Notes under the pieces: model-generated
Seen by the model: only the letters and a program-made list of their open reading frames with translations
What the model was told of the DNA's origin: nothing
Database searches by the model: none
Shown here: positions 45,240 through 64,000 of the stretch, one piece after another
Layout: every line of letters starts with the position of its first letter
Position numbering within the stretch: the first letter of the stretch is position 1
Source of the DNA: Lota lota
Taxonomy: Eukaryota; Chordata; Actinopteri; Gadiformes; Lotidae
DNA: 64,000 nucleotides
Direction: 5' to 3'
Assembly (NCBI GenBank): GCA_026745465.1
Contig: JACYXH010000278.1
Location: 392,478-456,477 of the forward strand
Position numbers and translations under genes: made by a program

Positions 45240-45905
45240 TCTGCGCCTTGTGTTGACTTGATTAAGGCTAAAATCTTGTCAACTCTATCTGCTATTATAT
45301 ATGTTACTGTACACACAATACATGTACACACTGTGTCTACATATATACACTAACCGGGTAAATTGTAGAAAATTCCAAATATTGTAGTTACTCTCGTCAG
45401 AGTTCTACGTCTCATGCCTACATTCGCAACCCAATGTGTGTATCTGTCGCTTAGCAACGGGATGCGTCTGAGCTGCATTCAATAGATGGGATGTTGAGAA
45501 CATTTAATTGAGATGTTGATGTAGGCTGCCTTGAACAAAACGTACATAACACAACCAAATAAAAAAAAATCGTATTCATGGGTCATGTTTCAGTTGAACG
45601 TTATGCTTACTTAGTTTAAAAAATCGATCGCAAAAAAAATGCTTATCACGGTAGCGCCAGATTAGGTGTTTGTAATGTAGCGATATTAGTAGTCCTAATA
45701 ATATAGAATACAGACATTAGATATACATAGTACACATACAGTTTGTTAACATTTGCTGAACAGTTTGATAATCAACCCGCCATTCATATAAGCATGCCAT
45801 ATTCAACTTTAAGCGTGTTCTGCCAATAGCAACACTGAGGGTGGGACTAGTATTTCGTCTCCATCTCAGCTGCTGTCATTCCCAGACGGATTGTTTGTCG
45901 TGGAG
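45240..45905. promoter_or_regulatory. Divergent DRC3/TOM1L2 intergenic region
   Basis: 666 bp separate the two start codons, which point away from each other, so regulatory DNA is probably shared. No TATA box is obvious near either start. The RFX-like X-box lies in the DRC3-proximal third; a second half-site context (gccaatagcaac) is at 45816-45827 on the TOM1L2 side. Confidence 0.55.
45446..45458 (+). promoter_or_regulatory. RFX X-box-like motif upstream of DRC3
   Basis: GTCGCT-T-AGCAAC fits the X-box (GTNRCC, 0-3 spacer, RGYAAC) with one mismatch in the left half-site and a perfect right half-site, 207 bp upstream of the DRC3 ATG. X-boxes bound by RFX factors are typical of ciliary gene promoters, matching the role of DRC3. 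Confidence 0.6.
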
Positions 45906-63552
<17,647 letters not shown>

Positions 63553-64000
63553 GTGAGACTTTTAATCTTGATTTCTATCTTTTTCTCCCCACATGGGATA
63601 TATATCTTTTTTTCTTTTTTTCTTGGTGGTTTTATTGCATCACTTTTTTTTCAAACGCATGCAACTAGGTTTTGGGTGTTTGCTTTTCTTCCCACCTCAA
63701 CTTTCTCATCTCTCGTGTTCCTCTAAACTTCAGTAATTTAGCCATTAACATGACTTTAAATATGTGTGGGATCTATGTTGTGTATCACATGTATGCCTAA
63801 TAACATGTACCTTCAAATATAGATTTGCTTACAAAAGTATCATATAACTATAATATTTAAAATGTGTTTAGAGGTGTTATATGCTCTAAAGATCCACTGT
63901 TGTTTATGAGACTTGCTCCTGGATTGTGTGTGAATGATGGTGTGCAAAGGCACGTTTTGAGGCTGTGATCATAAACCCACTAATATGTTATGATCCTTCC

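Overview
The window is vertebrate nuclear DNA, almost certainly from a ray-finned (teleost) fish. The evidence is split genes with GT-AG introns, long CA/GT, GA, poly-G and poly-C microsatellites, hAT-type DNA transposons, tRNA-derived SINEs with a 'tccaaagcgacttac' core, and protein sequences clearly orthologous to vertebrate genes. The species cannot be named from sequence alone. There are no prokaryotic features.

Layout. (1) 1-910: a 30-bp minisatellite in an intron of TBL3. (2) 1708-23974 (+): the 3' two thirds of TBL3, a nucleolar WD40 protein of the SSU processome, in nine exons. Its 8.9-kb intron holds a same-strand nested gene or pseudogene (about 3010-10101) resembling the KMT5A-like family of fishes, plus a tandem array that multiplies a 75-bp exon-like unit four times. 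A later TBL3 intron holds an almost complete hAT element (14224-16279) with an 8-bp target duplication. (3) 25527-28260 (-): NOXO1 copy A, a complete NADPH-oxidase organizer (PX, two SH3 domains, proline-rich tail). (4) 31785-34111 (-): the junction of a roughly 6-kb tandem segmental duplication. It carries a decapitated 3' end of GID4 and NOXO1 copy B, whose last exon is fused out of frame to GID4 exon sequence. (5) 37921-40097 (-): intact GID4, a substrate receptor of the CTLH/GID E3 ligase. (6) 40663-45239 (-): DRC3 (LRRC48), a nexin-dynein regulatory complex subunit, in 12 exons; two of its introns have the features of U12-type AT-AC introns. (7) 45906-63552 (+, continuing past the window): TOM1L2, a VHS/GAT trafficking adaptor, with 14 exons seen.

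The genes do not form one pathway. TBL3-NOXO1 are neighbours on human 16p13.3, and GID4-DRC3-TOM1L2 are neighbours on human 17p11.2, so this fish locus joins two human synteny blocks at the NOXO1/GID4 border, exactly where the tandem duplication lies. DRC3 and TOM1L2 are divergent over 667 bp, which contains an RFX X-box-like motif suited to a ciliary gene.

Most notable: (a) NOXO1 copy B, an apparently intact chimeric paralogue that keeps PX and both SH3 domains but loses the NOXA1-binding tail; (b) patchwork divergence between the two duplicated blocks, suggesting gene conversion; (c) two AT-AC introns in DRC3, whose recognition restores a 514-residue protein matching the human one without gaps at the junctions; (d) the exon-amplified nested gene in TBL3; (e) TOM1L2 splice sites built on or next to microsatellites.
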